From positions 1,416,673 through 1,480,672 of the forward strand of contig NZ_CP035282.1 in assembly GCF_004103715.1 (NCBI RefSeq): DNA of 64,000 bases. Reading direction: 5' to 3'. Source of the stretch: Acidilutibacter cellobiosedens. GTDB lineage: Bacteria > Bacillota > Clostridia > Tissierellales > Acidilutibacteraceae. This document shows positions 7,964 to 16,962 of this stretch, piece after piece. Position 1 is the stretch's first letter. Each line of letters starts with the position of its first letter. The notes under the pieces were generated by a model. It had not been told where the DNA came from, did not search any database, and worked only from the letters and a program-made list of their open reading frames with translations. A program made the translations under genes and the position numbers.

Positions 7964-8006
7964 TCTTAGAATCATGAAAATAAGCTGACCGCAAAATCTT
8001 CTAAGA
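7964..8006 (+). promoter_or_regulatory. Inverted repeat upstream of the sigma-54 promoter (candidate activator site)
   Basis: TCTTAGAA (7964-7971) and TTCTAAGA (7999-8006) are exact inverted repeats 27 bases apart, ending four bases before the -24 element. Sigma-54 activators bind such upstream sites, so this is a possible binding site for the LevR-type protein. Further upstream AGAAGGAAT occurs twice as a direct repeat. The rest of the 7761-8009 gap shows no gene. The same half-site is not seen before the second sigma-54 promoter, which weakens the idea. Confidence 0.3.
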
Positions 8007-8009
8007 CTA

Positions 8010-8026
8010 TGGTATAAATATTGCAT
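8010..8026 (+). promoter_or_regulatory. Sigma-54 (-24/-12) promoter of the PTS regulator gene
   Basis: TGGTATAAATATTGCAT has GG at 8011-8012 and GC at 8023-8024, separated by exactly 10 bases, matching the TGGNNN-N5-TTGCA pattern. The predicted start near 8035 lies 16-17 bases before the chosen ATG of a gene that itself encodes a sigma-54 activator, so the regulator may control its own transcription. Confidence 0.7.
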
Positions 8027-8051
8027 AAATTGTGAAATGGGGAGTGGAATT

Positions 8052-11048
8052 ATGAAAGACCGTTTAGTACAGATAATTAAAACTGAAGATAAGAAAAACC
8101 CTTATACTGATGATCGCTTAGCTGAAATGCTCGATACTCGAAGAGATGCAGTTACGGCCTTAAGAAATGAATTAAGTATCCCAGATTCGAGAGAACGACG
8201 TAAACCTTATTTAGTAGAAGCCATTAGAGAAATAATTTCAAAAAATCCGGAAATATCGAACCGACAACTTACCAAGATTATTAAAGATCGAGGTTTTAAC
8301 GTATCAAAATATTTAATATCTCAAATAGCCCTACAGATTAAAGAAAAAATATTTGATTTGAATTTGGTGATGAGCCATAATGAGCCCTTAGAACATTTAA
8401 ACCTTAAATCGAATTTTAATCTAAAAAATACATTAAAATATCCATCTGAATTGTTGGCCTTTAGTAGAATTATAGGTTTTGATGGAAGTCTGAAATCTCA
8501 GATTCAACAGGCAAAAGCTGCAATATTATATCCTCCTCACGGCCTTCATACTTTGATTTTAGGACCTACCGGAGTTGGAAAAAGTAATCTGGCAGAAGCT
8601 ATGTATGATTATGCACTTGAAATCAAAGCCATTTCTGAAACTGCTCCTTTTATTATTTTCAATTGTGCAGATTATGCTGAAAATCCGCAGCTTCTTTTAT
8701 CACAACTTTTTGGACATGTAAAGGGAGCTTATACCGGAGCCGCTGTCTTAAAAAAAGGATTAGTGGAAAAAGCTGATGGCGGAATATTGTTTTTAGATGA
8801 GGTTCATCGTTTGCCTCCGGAAGGTCAAGAACTGCTTTATTTTTTAATGGATAAGGGAAAATTTCGTCGTATGGGAGAAACTGAGACAGAACGAACAGCA
8901 AATATTTTGATTATAGCAGCAACTACAGAGGATATTGAATCATCTTTACTTTTGACTTTCCGCAGGAGAATACCGATGATCATAGAGCTTCCATCTCTGT
9001 CCGTAAGACCTCTTGATGAAAGATATCATATAATAAAGGCCTTTTTTAATAAAGAAGCAGATAGAATAGGGGTCAAAATAAAGATTATCCAAGAAGCTTT
9101 AAGAGCTCTTTTAATGTATAGTTGCCCAGGAAATATAGGACAACTCAGAAGTGATATTCAAGTTGCTTGTGCAAGAGGTTTTCTGAATTGCATAAGCAGT
9201 CAAAGAGAATATATTGAGGTTGGCTTGTCAGATTTACCTGTTCACGTTCAAAAGGGATTATTAAAAATACAAGAGCGTAATCCGGAAGTTGAGTATTTTA
9301 TCAAAGAAGATTTAATGACAAAACCTAATCAAAGCGAAACTAATATTGAACCTGAGCCTAAAGAAGACCTTTATACATTACCTCGAGAAATTTATGGATA
9401 TATTGAAGAGAGATATCACGAATTAGAGTTACAAGATTTAACTCAAGACGAGATAAACAAGTTAATCGGCGAAGAATTGGAAATAAAATTCCAGCAATTG
9501 ATAAAACGAGTAGAAACCAGTCACCCAACCTTAGCTAAGCAAGATTTAGCCGAGATAGTGGGCCAAAATATAGTTGATATAACAGAGAAAGCAACAAAAA
9601 TTGCAGAAAAGCGGATTGGGGGAATAGATAAGCATCTTTTTTATTGCCTTGCGATACATTTAAGTGCAACTTTTGAACGAATTCAACAGGGAAAGCCAAT
9701 TGTGAATCCTCATCTTGATAAAGTTATGAAGAAATATAAGTTGGAATATAATGTGGCAAAAGAAATGGTCAAACATATTGAGCTTTTATCAGGATATAAA
9801 ATACCACAGGATGAAATCGGTTTTATAGCTATGTATCTTCGAACAATTACGAGTCCGTCAGACGAAAAACGGGGAAGAGTTGGAGTTTTAGTACTTTCTC
9901 ATGGTAGAGTGGCTCAAGGTATGGCAGAAGTGGCAAATCGGCTGTTAGGTGTAAATCATGCAGTAAGTATAGAAATGTCGCTGGATGAAAAACCCGAATC
10001 AGCTCTTCAAAGAACAATCGAAGTTGTATATAAAATCAATGAAGGTAAAGGAGTTTTAATTCTTGTAGATATGGGTTCATTAATCACCTTTGGAGAAATA
10101 ATCACCAAAAAAACGGGGATTCCCACCAAAACCGTTGGCAGAGTGGATACAGTAATGGTTTTGGAAGCTGTCAGACGGGCTATTGTGCCGGACACTAATT
10201 TGAATGAAATCGTAAACAGCATAGATAAAGATAAAATAGTACTTGGAAGATTTGTACCTTCAGAAACTTCAAGAGATAAAAAAGTAATTATTACTTTGTG
10301 CATAACTGGGGAAGGTACGGCTATAAAAATTAAAAGACTTATCGAAAAAATGCTGCCGAATATTAAAGAAAAAGCTGAAATTATTCCAATGGGAGTCGCA
10401 GGAGATGAAGATATATCTACAAAAATGAATAATATTAGAAAACAATATACAGTATCAGCGGTTATTGGAAGCATAGACCCTAAAGATAATTTAGTGCCTT
10501 TTATTTCAGTGGAAGAAATAATAGATGGTAATGCTATAGAAAGGTTGAAAAGTATTGTTTATATGGAATCTCCTTCACAGATGTTAAAAAATGGTGATGT
10601 TATCAAAATCCCTTTTGCTAAAGTAATTCATGAGGAGCTTATAATGGTCAGACCTGATTATTGCAATAAAAATGAGGTGTTAGACGGCCTTGCGGAACTT
10701 TTAATTAAAGGTGGGTTTGCGAAAGAAAAATTTTTGCTTGATGTATATAAAAGAGAAATCATGGAACCAACGTTATTAAAAGAGAAATTTGCGATTCCAC
10801 ACGGAAATCCCCAAAATGTTATAAAGCCGGCTATAGCTATTGCTATATTAAATAATTCAATAATATGGTCGGAAGAAAATGAGGTAGAAAATGTTTTCAT
10901 GATGGCATTAAAAGAGGATTCGACAGATATTTTAAATAATTTTTATAAGTTAATAAAAACTCCCAACTTATCGGAGAAATTGAAAAAATCTCGCAATCCT
11001 CAAGAAGTAAAAAGCATTATTTCAGAGATATTGATATCCTGCCACTAA
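8052..11048 (+). CDS. LevR/ManR-type sigma-54-dependent activator with PTS-regulation domains
   Basis: 998-residue DNA-binding activator. Order of parts: N-terminal helix-turn-helix region (~1-95); AAA+ sigma-54-interaction domain (~136-370) with Walker A GPTGVGKS (171-178), the sigma-54 contact loop GAYTGA (225-230) and Walker B GGILFLDE (243-250); a PRD domain around 510-610 with a candidate phospho-His near 535; an EIIA-Man-like domain with LSHGRVAQG near 615; an EIIB-Gat-like segment with LCITGEGTA near 749; and a C-terminal EIIA-Mtl/Ntr-like domain with AIPHGNP near 915. Phosphorylation of these domains by PTS proteins is known in the family to set activity. The ATG at 8052 follows GGGGAG by 7 bases; an ATG at 8037 has no ribosome site. 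It directly precedes the galactitol-type PTS operon it probably controls. Confidence 0.93.
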   Translation: MKDRLVQIIKTEDKKNPYTDDRLAEMLDTRRDAVTALRNELSIPDSRERRKPYLVEAIREIISKNPEISNRQLTKIIKDRGFNVSKYLISQIALQIKEKIFDLNLVMSHNEPLEHLNLKSNFNLKNTLKYPSELLAFSRIIGFDGSLKSQIQQAKAAILYPPHGLHTLILGPTGVGKSNLAEAMYDYALEIKAISETAPFIIFNCADYAENPQLLLSQLFGHVKGAYTGAAVLKKGLVEKADGGILFLDEVHRLPPEGQELLYFLMDKGKFRRMGETETERTANILIIAATTEDIESSLLLTFRRRIPMIIELPSLSVRPLDERYHIIKAFFNKEADRIGVKIKIIQEALRALLMYSCPGNIGQLRSDIQVACARGFLNCISSQREYIEVGLSDLPVHVQKGLLKIQERNPEVEYFIKEDLMTKPNQSETNIEPEPKEDLYTLPREIYGYIEERYHELELQDLTQDEINKLIGEELEIKFQQLIKRVETSHPTLAKQDLAEIVGQNIVDITEKATKIAEKRIGGIDKHLFYCLAIHLSATFERIQQGKPIVNPHLDKVMKKYKLEYNVAKEMVKHIELLSGYKIPQDEIGFIAMYLRTITSPSDEKRGRVGVLVLSHGRVAQGMAEVANRLLGVNHAVSIEMSLDEKPESALQRTIEVVYKINEGKGVLILVDMGSLITFGEIITKKTGIPTKTVGRVDTVMVLEAVRRAIVPDTNLNEIVNSIDKDKIVLGRFVPSETSRDKKVIITLCITGEGTAIKIKRLIEKMLPNIKEKAEIIPMGVAGDEDISTKMNNIRKQYTVSAVIGSIDPKDNLVPFISVEEIIDGNAIERLKSIVYMESPSQMLKNGDVIKIPFAKVIHEELIMVRPDYCNKNEVLDGLAELLIKGGFAKEKFLLDVYKREIMEPTLLKEKFAIPHGNPQNVIKPAIAIAILNNSIIWSEENEVENVFMMALKEDSTDILNNFYKLIKTPNLSEKLKKSRNPQEVKSIISEILISCH

Positions 11049-11062
11049 AGCTTCCATGAAGG

Positions 11063-11080
11063 TTGGAACGGAATTTGCAT
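11063..11080 (+). promoter_or_regulatory. Sigma-54 (-24/-12) promoter of the galactitol-type PTS operon
   Basis: TTGGAACGGAATTTGCAT carries GG at 11065-11066 and GC at 11077-11078, exactly 10 bases apart, with the TTTGCA -12 block intact. It lies 15 bases after the activator stop and about 90 bases before the IIB start. This is a canonical position for a LevR-controlled PTS promoter. Confidence 0.8.
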
Positions 11081-11169
11081 TTTATAATCGTAGCTGCAGC
11101 TTAAATAGATATTCGAGTTTTAAGGAGGAGATGCATATTAAATTAAATAAACATAAAAGGAGGGAAGTT

Positions 11170-11481
11170 ATGATGAAGGCAAAGAAACAAGTAGTGATTT
11201 TGGTTGCTTGCGGTAGTGGCATTGCTACATCTACTCTTGCGGCAGATGCAATAAAGGATATTTGTGATGAGATAGGCATTGATGCAGTGATAAAAAAGAG
11301 TAATATGAGTGAAATACTAACAAAAGCACAAGATGTGGACGTCGTATTTACAACTAACAAGTATAGTGAGACATTACCTGTACCATCTTTAAGTGTTACC
11401 TCACTTATTACAGGTATTGGTGAGGACGAGATTAGAAAAAAATGTAAAGAATTGTTATCTAAAATAGCGGAAAATGTTTAG
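11170..11481 (+). CDS. PTS galactitol-family IIB
   Basis: 103-residue cytoplasmic EIIB of the galactitol (Gat) family. The phosphocysteine is Cys14 in ILVACGSGIATST, the P-loop-like motif at the end of the first beta strand. It receives phosphate from IIA (16963-17409) and hands it to the sugar bound by IIC. The start is placed at the ATG-ATG pair 11170-11175, behind AAGGAGGG; an earlier in-frame ATG at 11131 sits too close to its own purine-rich stretch. It is the first gene of the operon after the -24/-12 promoter. Confidence 0.9.
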   Translation: MMKAKKQVVILVACGSGIATSTLAADAIKDICDEIGIDAVIKKSNMSEILTKAQDVDVVFTTNKYSETLPVPSLSVTSLITGIGEDEIRKKCKELLSKIAENV

Positions 11482-11526
11482 ATAAAAAATATTAAATATA
11501 CTTTATAGAAAGGAAAGGTGAAAACT

Positions 11527-12825
11527 ATGGAACACTTGGTATCGATTATAAGACAAGTACTAGATATTGGTGCAATTGCTGTTCTTCCGATAATTATTAC
11601 TATTTTAGGATTGTTTTTTAAAATGAATTTTTTCAAAGCATTCAAAAGCGGACTATTATTGGGAATTGGATTTCAAGGGCTTAAATTGGTTATTTCACTA
11701 TTAATAACGACAATAGAACCGGTTACTAATTATTATGCCGCTTCAGCAACGGGATATGCATTTACTACTATAGATGTTGGGTGGCAGACACTTTCTGCAG
11801 CAGCCTGGATGACACCCTTTGCCGCAGTTGTTTTACCGTTAGGTCTTATTGTTAACATAATATTAATTAAGTTTAAAGTTACAAAGACATTCAATATTGA
11901 CATTTGGAATTATTGGCATATATTAATGGCTTCTTCTATTCTTTATTATATATTCTCAAGAGCCGACATGTCAGGAGCCGTTCCATTTGCTATTTGTACT
12001 GTGTTTGCCATGTTGTTGGTAGCTATTATATGTATTGTCGGAGATAAAATTGCTCCGTTCTGGCAAAGAAATTTTGGATATGAGGGAACAACCTGTACGA
12101 CTATGAGTTCAACATTATCAGCAGTTCCCGTTGTCTATGTTTTGAATAAGATAGTAGATATAATTCCCGGAGTTAACAAGGTCGACATCAACTTATCTTG
12201 GATTAACAAGAAATTAGGGCCATTGGGAGATCCTGCTCTTGTAGGTTTTATTGTAGGTTTATTTCTTGCAATTATAACTAGACAAACTCCTACAGTAATA
12301 ATTCAAATAGCGGTTGGAATAGCAGCGGTTATTGTTTTGATGCCAAGAATGGTAGGTCTGCTTATGGAAGGACTAACTCCGATTAGTAAAGCCGCGAAAA
12401 ATTATATGACAAAGCATGTTGGAGAAGATCAGGAATTACTTATTGGTACAGATGCAGCATTTGCTATTGGTGACCAAACTGCCGTTACATTGAGTCTTTT
12501 ATTAATGCCAATTACAATTGCACTCGCATTTATCATTCCAGGAAACAATTATTTCCCGGTAGGCATGTTTGCTTCTATTCCTTATTTTGCAGGAATGATT
12601 AGTATGATGACTGACAGGAACCTTTTCCGCGGATTAATTACAGGAACATTGTATATGGTGTTTATTGTAGTTTCACTCAATTTTATGGCAGATGTCGGTA
12701 CAAGCTTTGTCACTTCAGCAGGTGTGTTAGAACTTGAAAAGGGACTAAAAGTTACTGCTGCATCCCTGGCAAATGTCGTTGATATTTTGATGGTGCTGAT
12801 TGCGAAACTATTCAAAGTATTATAA
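11527..12825 (+). CDS. PTS galactitol-family transporter subunit IIC
   Basis: 432-residue polytopic membrane protein of the EIIC-GAT family. The N-terminus (IIRQVLDIGAIAVLPIIITI), the GYAFTTIDVGWQTLSAAAW segment and the later LLIGTDAAFAIGDQTAVTLS loop are typical. It contains about ten hydrophobic segments. The ATG at 11527 follows AGGAAAGG; an upstream GTG at 11518 abuts that site. Substrates of the family include galactitol, arabitol and other polyols, so the exact one cannot be read from sequence. A 7-bp hairpin (12849-12865) without a strong T-tract lies in the 102-base gap before the next gene. Confidence 0.9.
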   Translation: MEHLVSIIRQVLDIGAIAVLPIIITILGLFFKMNFFKAFKSGLLLGIGFQGLKLVISLLITTIEPVTNYYAASATGYAFTTIDVGWQTLSAAAWMTPFAAVVLPLGLIVNIILIKFKVTKTFNIDIWNYWHILMASSILYYIFSRADMSGAVPFAICTVFAMLLVAIICIVGDKIAPFWQRNFGYEGTTCTTMSSTLSAVPVVYVLNKIVDIIPGVNKVDINLSWINKKLGPLGDPALVGFIVGLFLAIITRQTPTVIIQIAVGIAAVIVLMPRMVGLLMEGLTPISKAAKNYMTKHVGEDQELLIGTDAAFAIGDQTAVTLSLLLMPITIALAFIIPGNNYFPVGMFASIPYFAGMISMMTDRNLFRGLITGTLYMVFIVVSLNFMADVGTSFVTSAGVLELEKGLKVTAASLANVVDILMVLIAKLFKVL

Positions 12826-12927
12826 AAGAAGTTGTATGTAAAAATCATATTAGCATTATGCTAATTAATTTTCAAATAAAATATAAAAAACAAAACTGAT
12901 AAGTATATTAAAGAAAGGGAGAGAACT

Positions 12928-13968
12928 ATGAAAGAAAAAATGAGAATGGCTATTTGGTATGGACCAGAAGATGTAAGAATTGAAGAAAGAGATATGTTTG
13001 ATTTGGAAGATGACGCTGTTATCATGAAGGTAAAAGTATCCTTAACTTGCGGAACGGATGTAAAAACATATAAAAGAGGACATCCAAATTATCGCCCGGG
13101 GATAACTTTCGGTCATGAAGCAGCAGGAATTGTATATAAGAAAGGGAAAAACGTACAAAATTTTGAAATAGGAGATAGAATTGTACCACATAGTGCCGCT
13201 ATGTGTGGTAATTGTTATTACTGTAAGACAGGAAGAAATGACGGATGCTGTGAACATAGAGTCAGGATTATCGGCGGCCATTCGGAATATGTATATATTC
13301 CAGGCGTAATTGTAAGACAAAACCTATTTAAAATTCCTAAGGATGTTAGTTATAAAGCGGCAGCATTAACAGAACCTCTATCATGTGCAATGTATGCCGC
13401 AGATATGACGAAGTTTAGTTATGGAGATTGTGTTGTTGTAATGGGAGCAGGCCCAATTGGGTTAATGATTTCCATGATTGTTAAGAAGATGGGAGCTCAT
13501 GTCATCCAAACTGATTTTTCTCAATCAAGGTTGGAAGTATCGAAAAAACTTGGAATTGATACTACTGTACTTCTTAACAGCGACATGGATGTAGTAGAGA
13601 CTATCAGAGCTCTAACTCCTGAGGGAAGAGGGGCAGATGCTGTAATTGATGCTACCGGACAACCTGTAGCTTGGGAAAACTGTATTAATATCTCTCGAAA
13701 GGGCGGATATATCAACTTGTTTGGAGGGTGTAAGCCGGGCACAACAATCACTATCGATACTGAAAGAATGCATTACGGCGGACTTACCATTGCAGCTTTT
13801 TTCCACACAACACCAAAACATGTTATGATGGCAAATAACATGATTAATCACCACGAAATCCCTGAAGATATTTTTGTAACGGGAGAATATAAATTTGAGG
13901 ATTTAATAGAAGCATTGGAAGCACATGCAAACCAGATAGGTGTGAAAAATGCCCTTATCTATGAATAA
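12928..13968 (+). CDS. Zinc-dependent medium-chain dehydrogenase (polyol-phosphate dehydrogenase candidate)
   Basis: 346-residue cytosolic MDR-family enzyme. Catalytic zinc ligands Cys41 (in CGTD) and His63-Glu64 (in GHE) are present, as are the four structural-zinc cysteines at 93, 96, 99 and 107. The Rossmann fold carries GAGPIG near 171. It belongs with sorbitol, galactitol-phosphate and threonine dehydrogenase-like proteins. Coming straight after a polyol-type IIC gene, it probably oxidises the incoming alditol phosphate to a ketose phosphate. The ATG follows AAAGGGAGAG. A second MDR gene (15881-16942) in the same operon suggests two oxidation steps or two substrates. Confidence 0.88.
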   Translation: MKEKMRMAIWYGPEDVRIEERDMFDLEDDAVIMKVKVSLTCGTDVKTYKRGHPNYRPGITFGHEAAGIVYKKGKNVQNFEIGDRIVPHSAAMCGNCYYCKTGRNDGCCEHRVRIIGGHSEYVYIPGVIVRQNLFKIPKDVSYKAAALTEPLSCAMYAADMTKFSYGDCVVVMGAGPIGLMISMIVKKMGAHVIQTDFSQSRLEVSKKLGIDTTVLLNSDMDVVETIRALTPEGRGADAVIDATGQPVAWENCINISRKGGYINLFGGCKPGTTITIDTERMHYGGLTIAAFFHTTPKHVMMANNMINHHEIPEDIFVTGEYKFEDLIEALEAHANQIGVKNALIYE

Positions 13969-13995
13969 TAAGAAAAGAATGGAGTGACAAATAAA

Positions 13996-14664
13996 ATGAA
14001 AAACAAAATTGAAAAAGCAAAACAAGATGTTATGTGGGGTGTCAAAATGATGGTCGAGAGAGGTTATTCCTTGGGTACGGCCGGAAATATCAGTGCAAGA
14101 GTTGAAGGAGAAGACTTATTCGTTATAACTCCGTCTTCTCGCCCATATAACACCTTAGAATTAAATGATTTATGTTTAATTGATATGAAGGGAAACATAG
14201 TTGATGCGAAATTTAAGCCTTCTGTAGAGGCTACTATGCACAGGTTCATATATTTAGATAGAATAGAAGTTAATGACATTATTCATTCGCACTCCAAATA
14301 CGGAACTTTGGTGAGTTCCATTGAAAATATAAAAGAACTTCCAATCATTGATGTTGAAAGTATTTCCTATTTAGGTGGAGAGGTACCTATTGCGCCTTTT
14401 GCTCCGGCCGGTTCTTTGGAGTTAGCTACAAGTGTAAAAAATTCAATTGGTACAAGTGCGGGAGTGCTTATGGAAAATCATGGTACCATAGGTGTGGGGA
14501 TTACTATGGAAAAAGCTCTTATTGCAAGTGATAATATTGAGCGAACAAGTGAACAATTCTTGTTCCTTCTTGCAACCGGATTAAGAAAAAAAGAAATTCC
14601 GAATGACTATGTTAATAAAGTTAGAGAAATATCAAAAGTCAACCGAAAGATATCTACTAAGTAG
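13996..14664 (+). CDS. Class II aldolase/adducin-family protein, FucA-like
   Basis: 222 residues, the normal length for L-fuculose-1-phosphate aldolase and L-ribulose-5-phosphate 4-epimerase relatives. Zinc ligands His97 and His99 (in IIHSHS) and His162 (in MENHG) are present, with Glu78 in KPSVEATMHR matching the catalytic glutamate of FucA. Aldolases of this group split ketose 1-phosphates into dihydroxyacetone phosphate and an aldehyde. Next to a polyol PTS and dehydrogenases this would be the carbon-cleaving step. The ATG at 13996 is preferred to a GTG at 13984, which overlaps the purine-rich GGAG. Aldolase versus epimerase cannot be settled by motif alone. Confidence 0.85.
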   Translation: MKNKIEKAKQDVMWGVKMMVERGYSLGTAGNISARVEGEDLFVITPSSRPYNTLELNDLCLIDMKGNIVDAKFKPSVEATMHRFIYLDRIEVNDIIHSHSKYGTLVSSIENIKELPIIDVESISYLGGEVPIAPFAPAGSLELATSVKNSIGTSAGVLMENHGTIGVGITMEKALIASDNIERTSEQFLFLLATGLRKKEIPNDYVNKVREISKVNRKISTK

Positions 14665-14680
14665 AAATGGGGAGTAATAT

Positions 14681-15799
14681 ATGATGAAAAAATTTAGGAT
14701 TGTTCCGGATATTTATCAATGTGATACTTTTAATGATTTCTTAGATAGTTTCCCTTTGAATTCTGATGATTTGATAATTACAAATCGTTATATCTATGAT
14801 CCTTTTATTAAAAAATTCAATCTGCCATGTCATTTCGTATATCAGGAAGAACATGGCTCAGGTGAGCCGAGCGACATTATGGTCGATGCAATATTAACGA
14901 ACATAAAGAATATTTCATACAAAAGAGTAATAGGAATTGGCGGCGGGACAGTAATTGATATAGCGAAGGTACTCTCAATTAGAAAATTTGATTGTTGTGA
15001 TGAGATATTTGACGATCCGTCGAAAATAAAAAAAGACAAAAAATTGATTATAATTCCTACAACTTGTGGTACAGGCAGTGAGGTAACCAGATCATCAATT
15101 ATTAGTTCAACGAAGCGCAAAACCAAAATGAGAATGGCGTATGATGCCTACTTTGCTGATATTGCTGTTTTAATACCGGAATTTATCAGCACTCTGCCCT
15201 ATAAGTTCTTTGCATTTAGTTCAATTGATGCATTAATTCATGCTGTAGAATCATATCTTTCTCCGGAAGCAACTCCATATACGGATTTATTTTCGGGAAA
15301 GGCAATCAAGATACTGTTACAATCGTTTGTAACCATCTCTAAAAATGGAGTTGATTCTAGAAGAACTGTTGAGAGGGATGTGTTACTTGCAAGTAATTTT
15401 GCCGGGATATCTTTTGGTAATGCAGGATGTGGTGCTGTCCATGCTCTTGCTTTTCCGCTAAGCGGAAGATATGGAGTTGTGCATGGGGAAAGTAATTACC
15501 AGTTTTTTGTTCAGGTGCTTAAATTGTACTATAAGAAAAAACCTGAAGGCAAAATTTCATATTTAATAGAAATGATTGTAGATATTCTTCAATGCCATAC
15601 TGATCAGGCATTGGAATGTTTGGCCGTTTTACTCAACGATATTTGGAAAATTAAGAGTTTGAGCTGTTTTGGTATGGGAGAAGATGAGATAGAAGAGTTT
15701 TCCAAAGAGGTATATTTAACTTTACAACCGGTTCTTTCTACTAGTTATGTAAAGCTGAGCCAAGATGAATTAGCTGAAATATACAGGAAATTGTTATAA
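14681..15799 (+). CDS. Iron-containing (group III) alcohol dehydrogenase family protein
   Basis: 372 residues, typical for the Fe-ADH/dehydroquinate-synthase-like superfamily. It has the nucleotide loop GIGGGTVIDIAK, the PTTCGTGSEVT segment, metal ligands Asp183 and His187 in SIDALIHAVES, and later histidines in GAVHALAFPLSGRYGVVHGE. It most resembles 4-hydroxybutyrate-dehydrogenase-like members. Following a FucA-like aldolase, it could reduce the released aldehyde, as FucO does in fucose breakdown, and so regenerate NAD+. ATG codons at 14681 and 14684 both follow GGGGAG. The substrate is inferred only. Confidence 0.87.
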   Translation: MMKKFRIVPDIYQCDTFNDFLDSFPLNSDDLIITNRYIYDPFIKKFNLPCHFVYQEEHGSGEPSDIMVDAILTNIKNISYKRVIGIGGGTVIDIAKVLSIRKFDCCDEIFDDPSKIKKDKKLIIIPTTCGTGSEVTRSSIISSTKRKTKMRMAYDAYFADIAVLIPEFISTLPYKFFAFSSIDALIHAVESYLSPEATPYTDLFSGKAIKILLQSFVTISKNGVDSRRTVERDVLLASNFAGISFGNAGCGAVHALAFPLSGRYGVVHGESNYQFFVQVLKLYYKKKPEGKISYLIEMIVDILQCHTDQALECLAVLLNDIWKIKSLSCFGMGEDEIEEFSKEVYLTLQPVLSTSYVKLSQDELAEIYRKLL

Positions 15800-15880
15800 A
15801 TTGAATAATTGTAAGATCAAATTTATAGGATTATTATGGTAGACTTGATTTCATGATTTCAAAAGAAAGGAGTGTCATTT

Positions 15881-16942
15881 TTGAGAGCATTGATGCGACT
15901 ATCCCCAAAAGCAAATGATATGGAGTTGGTCAATACTGAAGAACCTAAAATATTAAAAAGTACTGACGTCAAAGTTAAAGTAGTTTATGCGGGTGTTTGT
16001 GGGGGAACCGATATAAAATTAAAGAAGGTCGATGTTGGCGGACGGTTTGACAAATTAAAACCACCTGTTATTCTTGGACATGAAGCATCTGGATATGCCG
16101 TTGAAGTAGGTACAGATGTAAAGAAAACGAAAATAGGAGATAGAGTTGTATATGAAACAACCGTAGAACCATGCGGTTCATGTAGATATTGTCATTCAGG
16201 CGATTGGAATATGTGCTCACATAGAAAGGGATTAGGTTCAAGTACGAATGGTAGCTTTGCGGATTTTGTTGTAGTTCCGGAACGAAACATAAGAGTTATA
16301 CCCAGTGAACTTTCTCTGAAAACTGCTGTACTTTCAGAACCTATGGCTTGTGCGTATCATATAGTTAGTGAAAGAGGATGTATAAAGGCCGGAGAAAATG
16401 TTGTTATTATTGGTCCGGGTATTATTGGGTTATGCTGTGCTTTAGTTGCATTGTTTTCGGGGGCGAATGTTGTTGTAATTGGTACGGAAAAAAGTAGGGA
16501 AACTCGGTTGAAGATTGCAAAAAAATTTGGATGCCATGTTTTAGTTAATGATGGACATAACTTAAAAGAAAGAGTTCAAGAAATTTTCGATGGAGAATTT
16601 GCAGATTTAGCCATTGATGCTGTTGGTTCTCAAAACTCTTTTAATTCAGGATTAAGCTTAGTCAGAAAAATGGGTCGCGTTGTAATAACAGGTGTTCCCA
16701 GTTTGGATACTGAATTATATACTATAGACATGTCTTATATTTACAGAAATCAGATTTGTATTACTTCCGGCAGAAGTTCAACCCCATCGAGTTGGACAGG
16801 CTCATTGAAGGTTTTGCAGAAATATCACAATCAATTGGAAGAATTGGTTTCACATGTTTATTCGCCTGAGAAATGGAAAGAAGCATTTGAAGCCACCGAG
16901 AAGAAGCAAGCAATTAAGGCCGTAATTGATTTTGAAAAATAG
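15881..16942 (+). CDS. Second zinc-dependent medium-chain dehydrogenase
   Basis: 353-residue MDR enzyme. Zinc site: Cys40 in GVCGGTD and His67-Glu68 in LGHEASG; structural-zinc cysteines at 98, 101, 104 and 112. The Rossmann motif is GPGIIG. The start is taken as TTG at 15881, eight bases after AAGGAG, giving the MRALMRLSP opening usual in the family; a GTG at 15872 overlaps the ribosome site. It is only distantly similar to the first MDR of the operon (12928-13968), so it is not a recent duplicate. It probably oxidises a polyol, polyol phosphate or threonine-like substrate. Confidence 0.87.
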   Translation: MRALMRLSPKANDMELVNTEEPKILKSTDVKVKVVYAGVCGGTDIKLKKVDVGGRFDKLKPPVILGHEASGYAVEVGTDVKKTKIGDRVVYETTVEPCGSCRYCHSGDWNMCSHRKGLGSSTNGSFADFVVVPERNIRVIPSELSLKTAVLSEPMACAYHIVSERGCIKAGENVVIIGPGIIGLCCALVALFSGANVVVIGTEKSRETRLKIAKKFGCHVLVNDGHNLKERVQEIFDGEFADLAIDAVGSQNSFNSGLSLVRKMGRVVITGVPSLDTELYTIDMSYIYRNQICITSGRSSTPSSWTGSLKVLQKYHNQLEELVSHVYSPEKWKEAFEATEKKQAIKAVIDFEK

Positions 16943-16962
16943 ACGTTAGGAGATTAATAATC

